Positions 41,901 through 47,523 of a stretch of 64,000 nt of DNA are shown here, one piece after another (the first letter of the stretch is position 1; each line of letters opens with the position of its first letter). The DNA is from Chrysemys picta bellii (Eukaryota > Chordata > Testudines > Emydidae), in NCBI RefSeq assembly GCF_011386835.1, contig NC_088791.1:124100943-124164942 (forward strand). Reading direction: 5' to 3'. The notes below the pieces were generated by a model. That model was not told the DNA's origin. It did not search any database and worked only from the letters and a program-made list of their open reading frames with translations. The translations under genes were made by a program, and so were the position numbers.

Positions 41901-43321
41901 ACTCACCGTTGTACAGGAAACAGGCGGGCACTAGGACTCAGGAGGCGGTGTCCAGCTGCCGAGGCAGCATCCCGGAGCGCAGGGGAAAAGCTGCCCCATC
42001 CTGCTCCCCGCGAGCCAAAACATGCTGGGGCAGGGGGAGAGGTGCAGCGTGGGAATGATAGAGCCCCCCCTCCCAGGCAGGCTGAGCAAAGCAAGCCCTG
42101 AAGGGCAGCTTGGTGCTCACAGAAATGGGGCAGGGAAAATGGCACATGACCCCCCATGACACACCCCCACACCTTGCCTCTGTGTGTGGGGGCAATATCC
42201 CCCCACATCCCCACCAAACTGGGCCCATGGAGACAAGGTGGGTGAGGTAATATTTTTTACTGGACTAATTTCGGTTGTGAAAGAGACAAGCTTTCAAGCT
42301 ACACAGAGAAGACTTGAAGAAGAGCTCTGTGTAAACTCTAAAGCAGGGGTCGGCAACCTTTCAGAAGTGATGTGCCGAGTCTTCATTTATTCACTTTAAT
42401 TTAAGGTTTCGCATGCCAGTAATACAGTTTAACGTTTTTAGAAGGTCTCTTTCTATAAGTCTATATTATATAACTAAACTACTGTTGTATGTAAAGTAAA
42501 TAAGGTTTTTAAAATGTTTAAGAAGCTTCATTTAAAATTAAATTAAAATGCAGAGTTCCCCGGACTGGTGGCCAGGACCCGGGCAGTGTGAGTGCCACTG
42601 AAAATCAGCTCGCATGTTGCCTTCGGCATGCGTGCCATAGGTTGCCTACCCCTGCTCTAAAGCTCATCTCTTTCACCAACAGAAGCTGGTCCAATAAAAG
42701 ATATCACCTAACCCACCTTGTCTCTTTCACGTGGAAGTTAGTCATGTGTGCAAATGGTTGCAGGGCAGGACTTTCGGCTGCAAGTTCTTCAGGGAGAGGA
42801 CGATGTTTTCCTGTGTGCTTGCACAATGCGGCACACAATGGTGTCACAGTCCTGCACTGTGATCCTAGAGGGAAGACTGTGGTGTCCATGTGGAGGTTCA
42901 TTGATGTTAGTGAGTGGGGCTCCATGGAGATGAAGCAGTCAGCTTGCATGGAAAATGATGGAGGATCATGGTCTAAATTGGGGCCTTTGGATGCTACAGC
43001 AACAGAAATGATGGATGGTCATTTTTCCTGTTACTCTTCTCCCAGGAATATCTAGGCAGATTTGAGGCTCCATATTTTTGGTCCTACCTGGCTAGGTTTA
43101 TTTAGCTTTAATCTGATGTCTACAGTCTTAGCAAGGCAAATATCTTTGGCTCCGTAGATGGTTACACAAAACAAAAATAAATACATTAAAATCAGTCTCC
43201 AAACCTCCACAGTGTGTCATGCCGTACAAGGTGTAGCCTTTGTGACAGAGACATTCGAAACTTCCTGGGTAGTTGATGCAGGTATGGTCACAAGTCCTTT
43301 CGAATGAGCACTCATCTATAT
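2713..43321 (-). CDS. SCUBE1: SCUBE1, partial (11 internal exons)
   Basis: Spliced minus-strand gene made of the eleven exons listed separately. SCUBE proteins are secreted or peripheral membrane glycoproteins of endothelium, platelets and developing tissues; they have a signal peptide, EGF-like repeats, a spacer, Cys-rich repeats and a C-terminal CUB domain. Seen here: two EGF-like domains, the spacer with basic clusters, three Cys-rich repeats with identical cysteine spacing, and the first half of CUB. Joined exons give 534 codons without a stop. The paralogue choice rests on remembered human SCUBE1: the second EGF motif (SFERTCDH), the spacer motif [25 protein letters not shown], and exon lengths matching codon for codon. 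SCUBE3 and SCUBE2 are the alternatives; SCUBE2 fits clearly less well. Large introns also suit SCUBE1. The start codon, signal peptide, first EGF repeats and final two or so exons are outside the window. Confidence 0.9.
3113..3653. mobile_element. Fold-back MITE (ACCTTGTCTACACA ends)
   Basis: Starts ACCTTGTCTACACATG and ends with TGTGTAGACAAGGCCT, an inverted repeat of about 14 bp at the extremities. The interior has several AGACA/TGTCT motifs in both directions, suggesting a decayed long palindrome. Non-coding. Confidence 0.55.
4535..5017 (-). mobile_element. CR1 LINE 3' fragment
   Basis: Opens with ATAGAATCATAGGG, the reverse complement of the CR1 3' terminus, and continues with the typical antisense C-terminal RT and 3' UTR text (TCATGTCCCCCCTCAATCTC). 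It is 5'-truncated, as most CR1 copies are, and too decayed to code. Confidence 0.85.
5558..6110 (-). mobile_element. CR1 LINE 3' fragment (chelonian subfamily)
   Basis: Starts CATAAGAACGGCCATACCGG on the plus strand and contains GACCAAAGGTCCATCTAGCC. It runs to the CTCATACGGCAGCCGTTC block. This is the antisense 3' end of the same chelonian CR1 subfamily that lies in sense at 17250-17850, so the two copies can be aligned directly. Confidence 0.88.
7112..7534. mobile_element. hAT-type non-autonomous transposon
   Basis: Terminal inverted repeats CAGTGGCTCTCAACC and GGTTGAGAACCACTG match at 14 of 15 positions. A perfect 8-bp target duplication GTTTAGAA flanks it (7104-7111 and 7535-7542). The 423-bp AT-rich interior is non-coding. 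Confidence 0.92.
8214..8375 (-). CDS. SCUBE1: SCUBE1 exon: Cys-rich repeat 3
   Basis: 162 nt, 54 codons, phase 1-1. The acceptor is TATTGTACAG and the donor GTAAGT. It has six cysteines at the same positions as the two previous exons. It contains [18 protein letters not shown] and the family signature [18 protein letters not shown]. There are three N-glycosylation sequons: N10-S-T, N39-T-S and N49-V-T. It precedes the CUB exon. Confidence 0.96.
8376..9290 (-). other. SCUBE1 intron, 0.9 kb
   Basis: A short AT-rich intron joining Cys-rich repeats 2 and 3. No repeat recognised, apart from a weak match to degenerate interspersed sequence around 8960-9060. Confidence 0.7.
9291..9458 (-). CDS. SCUBE1: SCUBE1 exon: Cys-rich repeat 2
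   Basis: 168 nt, 56 codons, phase 1-1. The acceptor is ATTTCTAG and the donor GTAAAT. Cysteines at residues 3, 16, 19, 33, 36 and 53 fall exactly where they do in the exons on either side. Motifs are [25 protein letters not shown] and [14 protein letters not shown]. Length equals the human exon as recalled. It is preceded by a 9.6-kb intron, the largest gap between two exons in the window. Confidence 0.95.
9720..9812 (-). repeat. MIR SINE fragment
   Basis: Antisense MIR core text: TTAACCCTCACAATACCTC, GTGAGCTAGGTCAGCATT and AGGGAAACGGAGGC. It is cut on the right by the start of the CR1 fragment at 9821. Confidence 0.65.
9821..10425 (-). mobile_element. CR1 LINE 3' fragment
   Basis: Begins AGGAACATGGGACTTGCCAG followed by GATCAGACCTGAGGTCCATC, antisense to a CR1 3' end. 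Continues with the CTTCATATGAGAG block near 10360. Decayed, non-coding. Confidence 0.82.
11870..12450 (+). repeat. LTR-like block with TATA and AATAAA
   Basis: A TATA-like ACTATATAAACAGGG at about 12165 is followed about 220 bp later by AATAAATAG (12388), the spacing of U3-R in a long terminal repeat. No paired copy or TG/CA border with target duplication could be fixed. It may instead be a promoter region of another element. Confidence 0.35.
13166..13458. mobile_element. hAT-type MITE, CAGGGCCGG family
   Basis: A 293-bp GC-rich element. Left end CAGCGGCGGCTCTAGG and right end GCTAGAGCCATCCCTG are degenerate copies of the family ends. Perfect 8-bp target duplication GCTACCAG (13158-13165, 13459-13466). 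The interior has three repeated GCGGGACCG-type units. It runs through the same open frame as the transposase relic just to its right, but the protein similarity starts only after it. Confidence 0.88.
13516..14463 (+). pseudogene. hAT transposase relic (TTF-type zinc finger, DUF4371-like)
   Basis: One frame of 316 codons from ATG 13516 to the stop after 14460, broken by a single TGA at 14032. The N-terminal part, [20 protein letters not shown], resembles ZMYM-like hAT transposases. After about residue 150 it has [16 protein letters not shown], then WLMY-stop-KTQ and YHFCCKLF, the TTF zinc-finger core. The finger's His residues follow in [18 protein letters not shown]. The last part, [20 protein letters not shown], fits the DUF4371 start. 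The RNase-H catalytic core and dimerisation domain are missing, so it is a 5' fragment. Its flanks are transposon-like and it lies antisense in a SCUBE1 intron. An exapted gene is possible but unlikely, given the stop. Confidence 0.8.
15420..17850 (+). mobile_element. CR1 LINE, 5'-truncated, with RT domain remnants
   Basis: Sense-oriented CR1 ORF2. [17 protein letters not shown] near 15921-15970 and [13 protein letters not shown] near 16038-16080 mark the start of the reverse transcriptase. [13 protein letters not shown] lies near 16559-16600. The catalytic FADD is at about 16815, in MAKFADDT, and DKCKVMHIG near 16938. Frames shift or stop several times (for example TGA at 16089), so it is dead. 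Non-CR1 sequence of about 250 bp interrupts it around 16128-16377. The 3' end has repeated TTCTTATG units at 17812-17852, the chelonian CR1 tail. Confidence 0.9.
17900..18125 (-). repeat. MIR SINE
   Basis: Antisense MIR: AAAGCTCTTTACAAACGTTA, TTTTACAGATGGGGGAATCT, ACTTGCCAAAGATCACA, then AACAGGATTAGAACTCATC and CACTGCAG. Heavily diverged, as expected of an ancient amniote SINE. Confidence 0.7.
18552..19011. mobile_element. hAT-type MITE beside the GC donor
   Basis: 460 bp. Terminal inverted repeats CAGGGCCGGCTTTAGG and CCTAAAGCCGGCCCTG match perfectly over 16 bp. Perfect 8-bp target duplication ATTGGATC (18544-18551, 19012-19019). The GC-rich interior includes G-runs (18840-18920) and has no convincing frame. 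Its right target duplication ends 33 bp from the donor of SCUBE1 Cys-rich repeat 1. Confidence 0.95.
19054..19215 (-). CDS. SCUBE1: SCUBE1 exon: Cys-rich repeat 1 (GC donor)
   Basis: 162 nt, 54 codons, phase 1-1. The acceptor is TTTCCTCAG. The frame-preserving donor is AG|GCAAGT, a GC instead of GT. The product is one GCC2/GCC3-type (ephrin-receptor-like) Cys-rich repeat with cysteines at residues 3, 16, 19, 33, 36 and 53, and motifs [14 protein letters not shown] and GARNVSECG. The N49-V-S sequon may be glycosylated. The next in-frame exon supplies GG to complete Gly and continues GQCSPG, as in human SCUBE1. The GT 4 nt further downstream would shift the frame. A hAT-type element lies 33 bp past the donor. 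Confidence 0.94.
19216..20328 (-). other. SCUBE1 intron, 1.1 kb
   Basis: AT-rich intron between the spacer-end exon and Cys-rich repeat 1. Contains a (TG)n run at about 19877-19893; otherwise nothing recognised. Confidence 0.7.
20329..20532 (-). CDS. SCUBE1: SCUBE1 exon: end of spacer, start of Cys-rich region
   Basis: 204 nt, 68 codons, phase 1-1, the longest exon in the window. The acceptor is TTTCCCACCTAG and the donor the strong GTAAGT. Residues 3-7 form a C-x3-C pair, followed by a probable amphipathic helix ([18 protein letters not shown]) and then [15 protein letters not shown], which matches SCUBE1. The end, [13 protein letters not shown], starts the first Cys-rich repeat and continues in the next exon. 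Confidence 0.95.
20934..22679. mobile_element. hAT-type element (outer), with G-rich minisatellite
   Basis: Ends CAGGCCTGCACAAC and GTTGTGCAGACCTG match at 13 of 14 positions. Perfect 8-bp target duplication CCCTGCAC (20926-20933, 22680-22687). The left 500 bp is a tandem G-rich array of GAGTAGGCGAGCGGGCGGGC-like units (about 21070-21400). A second hAT MITE is nested at about 21435-22318. Long open frames in this GC-rich stretch are compositional. Confidence 0.92.
21435..22318. mobile_element. hAT-type MITE, CAGGGCCGG family (nested)
   Basis: Begins CAGGGCCGGCTCCAGGCACC and ends CAAAAATCCTAGTGCCGGCC, the same ends as at 47031-47523, 29179-29341 and 13166-13458. The interior has inverted CTCCCTCCCAGGCTTG / CAAGGCTGGGAGGGAGGAG blocks, repeated several times. 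Its target duplication is unclear. It sits inside the element 20934-22679. Confidence 0.8.
23457..23594 (-). CDS. SCUBE1: SCUBE1 exon: spacer with KKKRRGRK cluster
   Basis: 138 nt, 46 codons, phase 1-1. The acceptor is CTTGTACAG and the donor GTGTGT. It begins [20 protein letters not shown], followed by [20 protein letters not shown]. This is close to human SCUBE1 over the whole exon. Residues 16-23 form a run of basic residues resembling a heparin-binding or dibasic processing site; that use is inference. Cysteines are at residues 3 and 12. Confidence 0.95.
24319..24616. mobile_element. MITE of the ACGTCTTCACTAT / AGACAAGGCCT type
   Basis: Starts GGGTACGTCTTCACTATGAA and ends GATAGTGTAGACAAGGCCTC, imperfect inverted ends. 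It includes TCGATTTAGTGGGTCTGG and a TCTCCCATCGACAC motif shared with 1527-1810. Non-coding. Confidence 0.6.
26084..26304. mobile_element. hAT-type MITE, 221 bp
   Basis: Ends CAGTGATTCTCAAACT and AGTTTGAGAATCCCTG match at 15 of 16 positions. Perfect 8-bp target duplication GTATATTA (26076-26083, 26305-26312). Too short to code. Confidence 0.93.
26825..26941 (-). CDS. SCUBE1: SCUBE1 exon: basic spacer segment
   Basis: 117 nt, 39 codons, phase 1-1. The acceptor is TTTCAACAG and the donor GTATGT. The peptide contains [20 protein letters not shown], a diagnostic SCUBE block, then a Lys-rich stretch with one cysteine (residue 20). Its net charge is strongly positive. In the family the spacer is glycosylated and contributes to cell-surface association; that role is from the family, not visible here. 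Confidence 0.94.
   Translation of the reverse strand: MHWPHRSSRKLALKLKMQSAIYGLAAKKRLKTLGSKLL
26942..28873 (-). other. SCUBE1 intron, 1.9 kb
   Basis: 27000-28760 looks repeat-derived (moderately GC, several stop-rich frames). I cannot assign a family with confidence. It could be a decayed DNA or LTR element. No coding exon recognised. Confidence 0.5.
28874..28966 (-). CDS. SCUBE1: SCUBE1 exon: spacer region
   Basis: 93 nt, 31 codons, phase 1-1, the smallest exon here. The acceptor is CTGTTCAG and the donor GTATGT. The peptide begins [13 protein letters not shown], as in SCUBE1. Its Gln/Lys-rich second half is poorly conserved and is a few residues shorter than in the remembered human protein. 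It has two cysteines (10 and 30) and one N-glycosylation sequon (N24-T-T). Confidence 0.92.
28967..30859 (-). other. SCUBE1 intron, 1.9 kb
   Basis: Contains a 163-bp hAT-type MITE (29179-29341) and an A-run near 29791. Nothing else recognised. Confidence 0.7.
29179..29341. mobile_element. hAT-type MITE, CAGGGCCGG family (short)
   Basis: 163 bp, an internal deletion form. Begins CAGGGCCGGCTCTAGGCACC and ends ACTAGAGCCATCCCTG. The flanking 8-mers GTTGACTA and GTTTACTA agree at 7 of 8 positions. A poly-T run interrupts the interior. Confidence 0.85.
30860..30979 (-). CDS. SCUBE1: SCUBE1 exon: start of spacer region
   Basis: 120 nt, 40 codons, phase 1-1. The acceptor is TTCTTCCTCAG and the donor GTGGGT. 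The peptide has four cysteines (residues 5, 19, 28, 32) and contains [10 protein letters not shown] and [15 protein letters not shown], which match the segment directly after the EGF repeats of SCUBE1. It is no longer an EGF fold. Lys/Pro-rich residues 4-14 differ most from the human protein as I recall it. The frame also opens past the donor into the intron, but splicing there is supported by the next exon continuing the homology. Confidence 0.93.
32350..32638. mobile_element. MITE-like element with terminal TACACTGCC / GGCAGCGTAGAC
   Basis: Opens GGTATGCGTACACTGCCATC and closes TTGGCAGCGTAGACAGACTC. The interior has short inverted AGCAGCA/TGCTGCT pairs. Same style as the element near 51215. 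Non-coding. Confidence 0.45.
33036..33428. mobile_element. hAT-type MITE with GC-rich tandem units
   Basis: 393 bp. Perfect 16-bp inverted ends CAGGGCCACCCAGAGG and CCTCTGGGTGGCCCTG. Perfect 8-bp target duplication TAAATGTG (33028-33035, 33429-33436). The interior holds several tandem copies of a CCGAAGACCCGGAGCGGAAG unit (33150-33245). The long open frames on both strands here are artefacts of that repeat. Confidence 0.95.
34125..34335 (-). repeat. MIR SINE
   Basis: Antisense MIR core: GAAAGAACTTTACAAAGAAA, GAAATTGAGGCACAGAATG, CAGTGACTTGGCTGTGATC, AGCCAGGGGCAGAGCTGG, TTTTATCCACTTCACC. Confidence 0.75.
35693..35820 (+). repeat. Chelonian interspersed repeat (TTTCAGAGTAGCAGCCGTG)
   Basis: Begins TTTCAGAGTAGCAGCCGTGT, continues TACTTGTGGCACCTTAGAGA and CATAAGCTTTCGTGGACTAC, and ends CACTTCTTCGGATGC. 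The same family recurs at 46935-47022 and, doubled head to head, at 40391-40611. It looks like a short retroposon, but I cannot see a tRNA head, so its class is open. Confidence 0.7.
35928..36050 (-). CDS. SCUBE1: SCUBE1 exon: last calcium-binding EGF-like domain
   Basis: 123 nt, 41 codons, phase 1-1. The acceptor is ATTTTCAG and the donor is the strong GTAAGT. The encoded EGF-like domain starts DVDEC and has cysteines at residues 5, 12, 16, 25, 27 and 40. The calcium and hydroxylation motif is C16-I-N18 to Y23-E-C25-V-C27. The tail [10 protein letters not shown] matches the last EGF repeat of SCUBE proteins, after which the spacer begins. The split Gly-Asp codon joins it in frame to the preceding exon. 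Confidence 0.94.
38009..38187 (+). mobile_element. Cryptodiran tRNA-derived SINE
   Basis: The tRNA-like head has an A box GGATAGCTCAGTGG (about 38015-38028) and a B-box-like GGTTGTGAGTTCTC near 38055. The 3' part is the CR1-type tail GACTAGATGACCTCCTGAGG, TCCCTTCCAACCCTCATATT, CTATG. This fits the known tortoise pol III SINE, which is mobilised by CR1. It is one of the better clues to the host. Confidence 0.9.
39702..39985. mobile_element. Fold-back MITE, GTCTGTGTTGCA / TGCAGTGTAGAC
   Basis: Two long inverted arms: one with GCTGGCTTGTGCCAGCTGAC and GGGGCTGTTTAATTGCAG, the other with ATTAAACAGCCCCGCAGC and TCGGCTGGCACAAGTCAGCT. Non-coding. A diverged relative is at 52150-52395. Confidence 0.75.
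40265..40680 (+). repeat. MIR SINE, interrupted
   Basis: Sense MIR core: GGACTGGGAATGAGTACACC, TGCCTCAGTTTCCCCACTTA, TAAAATGGGAATTC, then after the insertion GAGGAGGATTAAGTAGATAA. The intact left and right parts rejoin once the 221-bp insertion and one copy of its target duplication are removed. Confidence 0.75.
40391..40611. mobile_element. Palindromic retroposon copy inserted in MIR
   Basis: Flanked by the 11-bp duplication TAACTGGAAGA (40380-40390 and 40612-40622). Arms 40392-40483 and 40485-40576 are reverse complements over 92 bp with 4 mismatches. They meet at a single central base in CTTCTTCGGATGC|A|GCATC. The right-hand 35 bp carries the family's usual 5' end in antisense (CACGGCTACCCCTCTGATAC). 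It is the same family as 35693-35820. Confidence 0.9.
40960..41250 (+). repeat. LTR-like / TATA-containing repeat
   Basis: Contains TTATAAAAGGCAGAGAGAG near 41021 and then purine-rich text to about 41220. Similar TATAAAACAGAAAGTGAGAG text is at 12676. The class is unresolved. Confidence 0.3.
41440..42230. repeat. GC-rich unclassified repeat block
   Basis: A sharp rise in GC compared with neighbouring intron, C-rich on the plus strand. Frames on both strands are open by composition only. Ends resembling CAGGCGTAGTTTGCC (41471) and CCAAACTGGGCCCATG (42214) hint at a hAT element, but no clean 8-bp duplication was found. Confidence 0.4.
42231..42723. mobile_element. Fold-back element split by a hAT
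   Basis: Arms of about 65 bp: 42231-42296 starts AGACAAGGTGGGTGAGG and 42660-42723 ends CCTAACCCACCTTGTCT. TTTACTGGACTAATTTCGG and CAGAAGCTGGTCCAATAAAA are the inner parts of the two arms. The centre now holds the hAT at 42344-42654. Confidence 0.85.
42344..42654. mobile_element. hAT-type MITE, 311 bp (nested)
   Basis: Ends CAGGGGTCGGCAACCT and AGGTTGCCTACCCCTG match at 15 of 16 positions. Perfect 8-bp target duplication CTCTAAAG (42336-42343, 42655-42662). Inserted in the loop of the fold-back element, so it is the younger of the two. Confidence 0.94.
43205..43321 (-). CDS. SCUBE1: SCUBE1 exon: calcium-binding EGF-like domain
   Basis: 117 nt, phase 1 at both ends, 39 codons, the most 5' exon seen. 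The acceptor is AATTCAG before 43321 and the donor is GTTTGG at 43204. The product is one complete EGF-like domain with six cysteines at residues 5, 11, 15, 24, 26 and 38. It opens with DIDEC. Residues 15-26 fit the C-x-N-x4-F-x-C-x-C consensus for Asn/Asp hydroxylation, so the domain should bind calcium. SFERTCDH at residues 6-13 is typical of SCUBE1. The next exon starts 7.2 kb away. In the family these EGF repeats act in protein-protein contacts at the cell surface. Confidence 0.93.
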
Positions 43322-45807
43322 CTGAATTCAGAGCAAATATTTTTAAAAAGTCAGAATGCAGTTATTCCAGATGGGCGGAATTTAATTCTCTCAGTCACAG
43401 CATCAACGTTATTAATAAATGGCCTGAGGCATTACAAAGTAAGATCTGAATCAAATTATAAGCTTAGTTTTCCTACAGTTTTAGAAAGAGAGGATTCAAG
43501 TACAGGGAGGAAGGAAGGAAAGAACTTGGTAGAATAAAGCAGTACGTCTGCAATATACATTTTTTCCCACTAGGTGACACCATTTAACCTCTGATAGCAT
43601 ATCAAACCTCACAAACATGAAATGCATATTCAGATTGTTTCTTCCATTCTTAATTCTTATGAGGGTAATTAAGAGCATTGCATGACATTTCTGCTCCATC
43701 ACAGGGCACACAACAATCAATAAGGAGCACTACCCATGATTTTTTTTAAACAATGCCGAACTGAGCAAAATAAAGATACACTGAATAGAAAGTACCACAG
43801 AAAAGATATTATGTTATAGACGTTTTAAACAGCAACATATGCAGGATGGCAGCAATTTTTAGACAGTGAATTTCTGCAGCAAATCTATCACCTGGAGTCC
43901 TGTTTTTTTCCTAAAATCCTGTTTAGAGGAATTCCTTAGGAATGTTTTTTAAGTTAAAAGGTCAGTTCAAACAAGCACATTTTATTAAAGGTTTTAATTT
44001 AAATGAAAGAAAAATAGCATTCCTCCAATGTGTTGAAACATATAGGAATTGGGTGGTGTCCTTTTAAATAGTTTGTGAGCCCGCTGGTGGTCTCTCGGTG
44101 TTCTGTGTTTTAGAGCCCAGACAGAGCAGCAGTGCACATATGTTACTAGGCCTTGTATGTTGTGTCTATTTAGGAAACAGTAAACACCCAAGAATATTAG
44201 TGAGCTCAAAAACTGTTATGGGGATACTACCCAATGCCTATGCACTACAAATGTTTATATATTTTGATATGTAATGGACAGTTGCTAACACTCATTCAAG
44301 GCTTATACACATTGAAATTAGGCACTTATGTAAGTATTTACAGGGTCAGGGTTTTCATAACTGTTTCTGACCAAGTTTCTAATGCTATAAAAATATATAT
44401 ATATATTTCATGTGATATTTATAGAACTCTTTCAATGTGTTGAACATATACATGCAGAGATAATGCACAGAAAAATTAAATGAACAAAATAAAAAGTATC
44501 CATACAGGTAAATACATAATATAAAGTGAAATACACTTGAGACGTAAGAAGACCCGAAATCGTCATCTGTGTGTGTGTATCACACTTTCCCCATACAATC
44601 AAACCAAAAATGGTGATTTCAGGTTTTCCTTTTTCTCATGCAGCCTTCATTTTTTGTTATGAGTTTTCCTGTTTGATTTTTTCCTGTGTTTGCTTTCTAA
44701 AATTATTTTCTTGGGATTATTTTTGTAGCTTTGGAAATATTTAATGATTTGAATATATTTTAAAAATGGTAAACTGTTTTCTCTAAATAAATAATACATT
44801 TTTAAGTGAATCTGGAAGCCACCACCACAGCTGAAGTTTAAAAGAATTCAAATTCAGAAGAAGCCAAATAGTGCATTTTAGTTTCATTCATGTATGACAG
44901 TATCCAGGGCATGGTATCACTGGAAATTCACAAGGACCATTCATTGTTGGCCTCTAGCTTACTTTGGAGAGCTCTTTTTAAAGACAAAAACACACCAAAC
45001 AAAAATCCTTCATATTCCTCCGCAATGGCCCAATCCTGCACCGTTTATGCCATTAACATAAATGACTGCAGGGTTAAGCCCTAAACTCTTTGACGCTAAC
45101 AAGGATTTATATCACTTCTTGACTCTGAAAGCAACAGTTTGCTTACAACAAAAATATGCTCTCTTAGAATGGGTAAATGATTTCTATTGAATGAAATATC
45201 ATATCTACTATAGGCTAATAGAGATGTTAAACATTTTTATTATAACACAAATATATTTTAAAAAGGCAATTTACCCATTTAAATCCAGCCCCCTGCTCCC
45301 TGCTATTCTAATAAATCCTGCCTTTGCTCTTTCTGTAGCTGACTGGGATTGGAAATCCTCTAAGCAGACTTCTCCCTATTTTAAGAATAACCCCTTTGGC
45401 ACTGTCTCCTCATTGCTTGACATGGTAGGATGTCCCCATGCTAGGTTATACCCAAGGCTCTGAGTTTTCTGCAACCCCTTGACTACAGAATCACCAGTCT
45501 CCTGTGGAATTCAACACTGGCCATAGAAAAGGGAAAAATATTCACCACTTACTCTGCACTAAAGGAAGCTGGCTGCATGTTAAAGTCAGGATAGTAGAAT
45601 CTTTTTTCAGCATCTCTTTTAGACTCTGATACCTGTGCTCTGGGGGGATATGACTGCTGACTCCCAGAAACCCTTTGATACCTTAGCATCGTTGCACAAA
45701 TCCATGTCCACTTCTTCTCTAGAAGGGTGTGCTTAACCTGCATTAACTCCAATAGGAATGAAACATGCACATCCCAACAGTGATTGAATGATACCCTTTA
45801 ATGGTGG

Positions 45808-46000
45808 CAGTGACATCTAGTGGATAGAGTACTGGAATGGGACTCGGGTTCTATTCCCAGTTATGCCATGAGCCTACTGGGCGACTTTGGGCAAGTCACA
45901 CCATTTCTCTGTTTCTCAGTTCCCTATCTGTAAAACAGGGATAACGATACTGTCTCCTTTGTTAAAAGCTTTGAGATCTAGCGCTACATAAGAGATATAT
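45808..46000 (+). repeat. MIR SINE, near full length
   Basis: Sense MIR: CTAGTGGATAGAGTACTGGA, ACTCGGGTTCTATTCCCAG (B-box region), TTTGGGCAAGTCACACCAT, TCTGTAAAACAGGGATAACG. The tRNA-like head is still readable, unlike in the other MIR copies here. Confidence 0.88.
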
Positions 46001-46934
46001 TGGTTGCTAGCTACAGTGACTGAATTGAGCTGCCTCTGGGAAGAGGGCCCAGTTTCATTTAGTTTCATCAATAGAGCTCAACCCTTGGCAAAATACCGAC
46101 ACAGGTTAGTATGCTGTAGGCAGTTGAGCTCTCATGGATATGGGACAATCAGTGCTCCACATTTTGACCAATGAGGGTTTTGTACCAGAGCAGGGGAAAC
46201 TGAACAAACAGGCCAGGCAGTATGGGAGCAACGTTCTCACCCCCACAGAAGGGAGAGATGAGATGGTCCCTGCCCTCCCCTCTCAACCAACTCTGGGGGA
46301 GGGGCAGATAGTGGAGATGTCAGAGGAATGGTCAATACTGTGAGCAAGGGAGAAAGTAAATTTATCCTCTAACAAGCATTTAAATTTTATCTAGCTATAA
46401 AAAGCTGAGGACCGCACTGGCCGCAGCATCACTGTGGGGCACTTTTGTTGAGATACATGCTGAAGTTTGTTTAAATTTGGACTCATTATTTATGGCTGCC
46501 TCACTCGCCATAACATTGCAACACAGGGCGTGTGCGCTAGAGATGGGAAAATCAGCAGGGCCAGCATTTCAAAACTGGCTTTCTAAATTGCACTTCCACG
46601 TGCGTGCAAGCCAACTGGGAAGCTGCTTGCGCGAGGGCATCACAACAACATGCAGTTATATGACCCGTGAGCACAATGGGAATGTGCTTAACTTCACAGA
46701 TACAGTCTAGTCAGCCATTTGGGGGGAAATCTGACTCTTGAGCTTCTTGGTTCTTTTAGTGCCTTCCTTTTATTGGAGCGTTGGGACACGCTATCCAGGG
46801 ATGATAGGGCCTTTCCAGCCGTCTCCAGAATGCTTGTCAATGATTGCTTGCTAATGGCTCGTCTGAGGGTGGAGAAGACCCAAGGATGCTTTTACTTTAT
46901 TCTCAAACCTCTGTATTAATCACCGGTTTTATGA

Positions 46935-47022
46935 AAAAGAACAGGACTACTTGTGGCACCGTAGAGACTAACAAATTAATTGAGCATACGCTTTCGTGGG
47001 CTACAGCCCACGTCTTCGGATG
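46935..47022 (+). repeat. Chelonian interspersed repeat, partial
   Basis: AGAACAGGACTACTTGTGGC, ACGCTTTCGTGGGCTACAGC and GTCTTCGGATGCAT match the family at 35693-35820. Its 3' end served as target for the MITE at 47031. Confidence 0.75.
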
Positions 47023-47030
47023 CATAGAAT

Positions 47031-47523
47031 CAGGGCCAGCTCTAGGCACCAGCAAAACAAGCTGGTGCTTGGGAGCGACACATTTCTAGGGGCGGCATTC
47101 TGGCGCCAGCCATGCCGCCCCTAAAAATGTGCCCCGTCTGCCCTAGCTCACCTCCGCTGCTGCCGCTCGCGCGCTGCTGCTCGCCCTCCCTCCCAGGCTC
47201 TCAAACCTGGAAGGGAGGGGAAGATCCCGAGCGGCCGCGGCGCACGAAACAGCTGATTCGCACGAAACAGCTGCTCCCCCTCCCTCCCAGGTTTGAGAGC
47301 CTGGGAGGGAGGGGGAGACCCCGAGTGGCCGCGGTGCGCGCGCTGCTTCTCCCCCTCCCTCCCAGGATTGAGAGCCTGGGGGGAAGAGGCAGGGCTGGTG
47401 ATTTGGGGGAAGGGGTGGTGTTGAGGCGAGGCCGGGGGTGGGGTAATTATATAAGCGGGGGGGGGGGGGGGGCGGCCAAAATTGTTTTTGCTTGGGGCAG
47501 CAAAAATCCTAGAGCCGGCCCTG
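47031..47523. mobile_element. hAT-type MITE, CAGGGCCGG family
   Basis: 493 bp. Ends CAGGGCCAGCTCTAGG and CCTAGAGCCGGCCCTG match at 15 of 16 positions. Perfect 8-bp target duplication CATAGAAT (47023-47030, 47524-47531). The interior has inverted CTCCCTCCCAGG / CTGGGAGGGAGGG blocks and a long G run near 47458. It is the closest relative of the nested copy at 21435. Confidence 0.95.

Larger units (their letters stand above)
36051..43204 (-). other. SCUBE1 intron, 7.2 kb
   Basis: Contains a cryptodiran tRNA-SINE (38009-38187), a fold-back MITE (39702-39985), MIR (40265-40680) split by a palindromic insertion (40391-40611), an LTR-like promoter block (40960-41250), GC-rich unclassified repeat (41440-42230), and a fold-back element split by a hAT (42231-42723). 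Stretches 36060-38000 and 38190-39700 are AT-rich with nothing recognised. Confidence 0.7.

Noticed and set aside
41488..42228. Long frames on both strands in a C-rich block
   Set aside because: Stop codons are rare because of GC content. No homology recognised.
42588..43055. 155-codon plus-strand frame
   Set aside because: Starts inside the nested hAT element and runs through the fold-back arm; no homology recognised.
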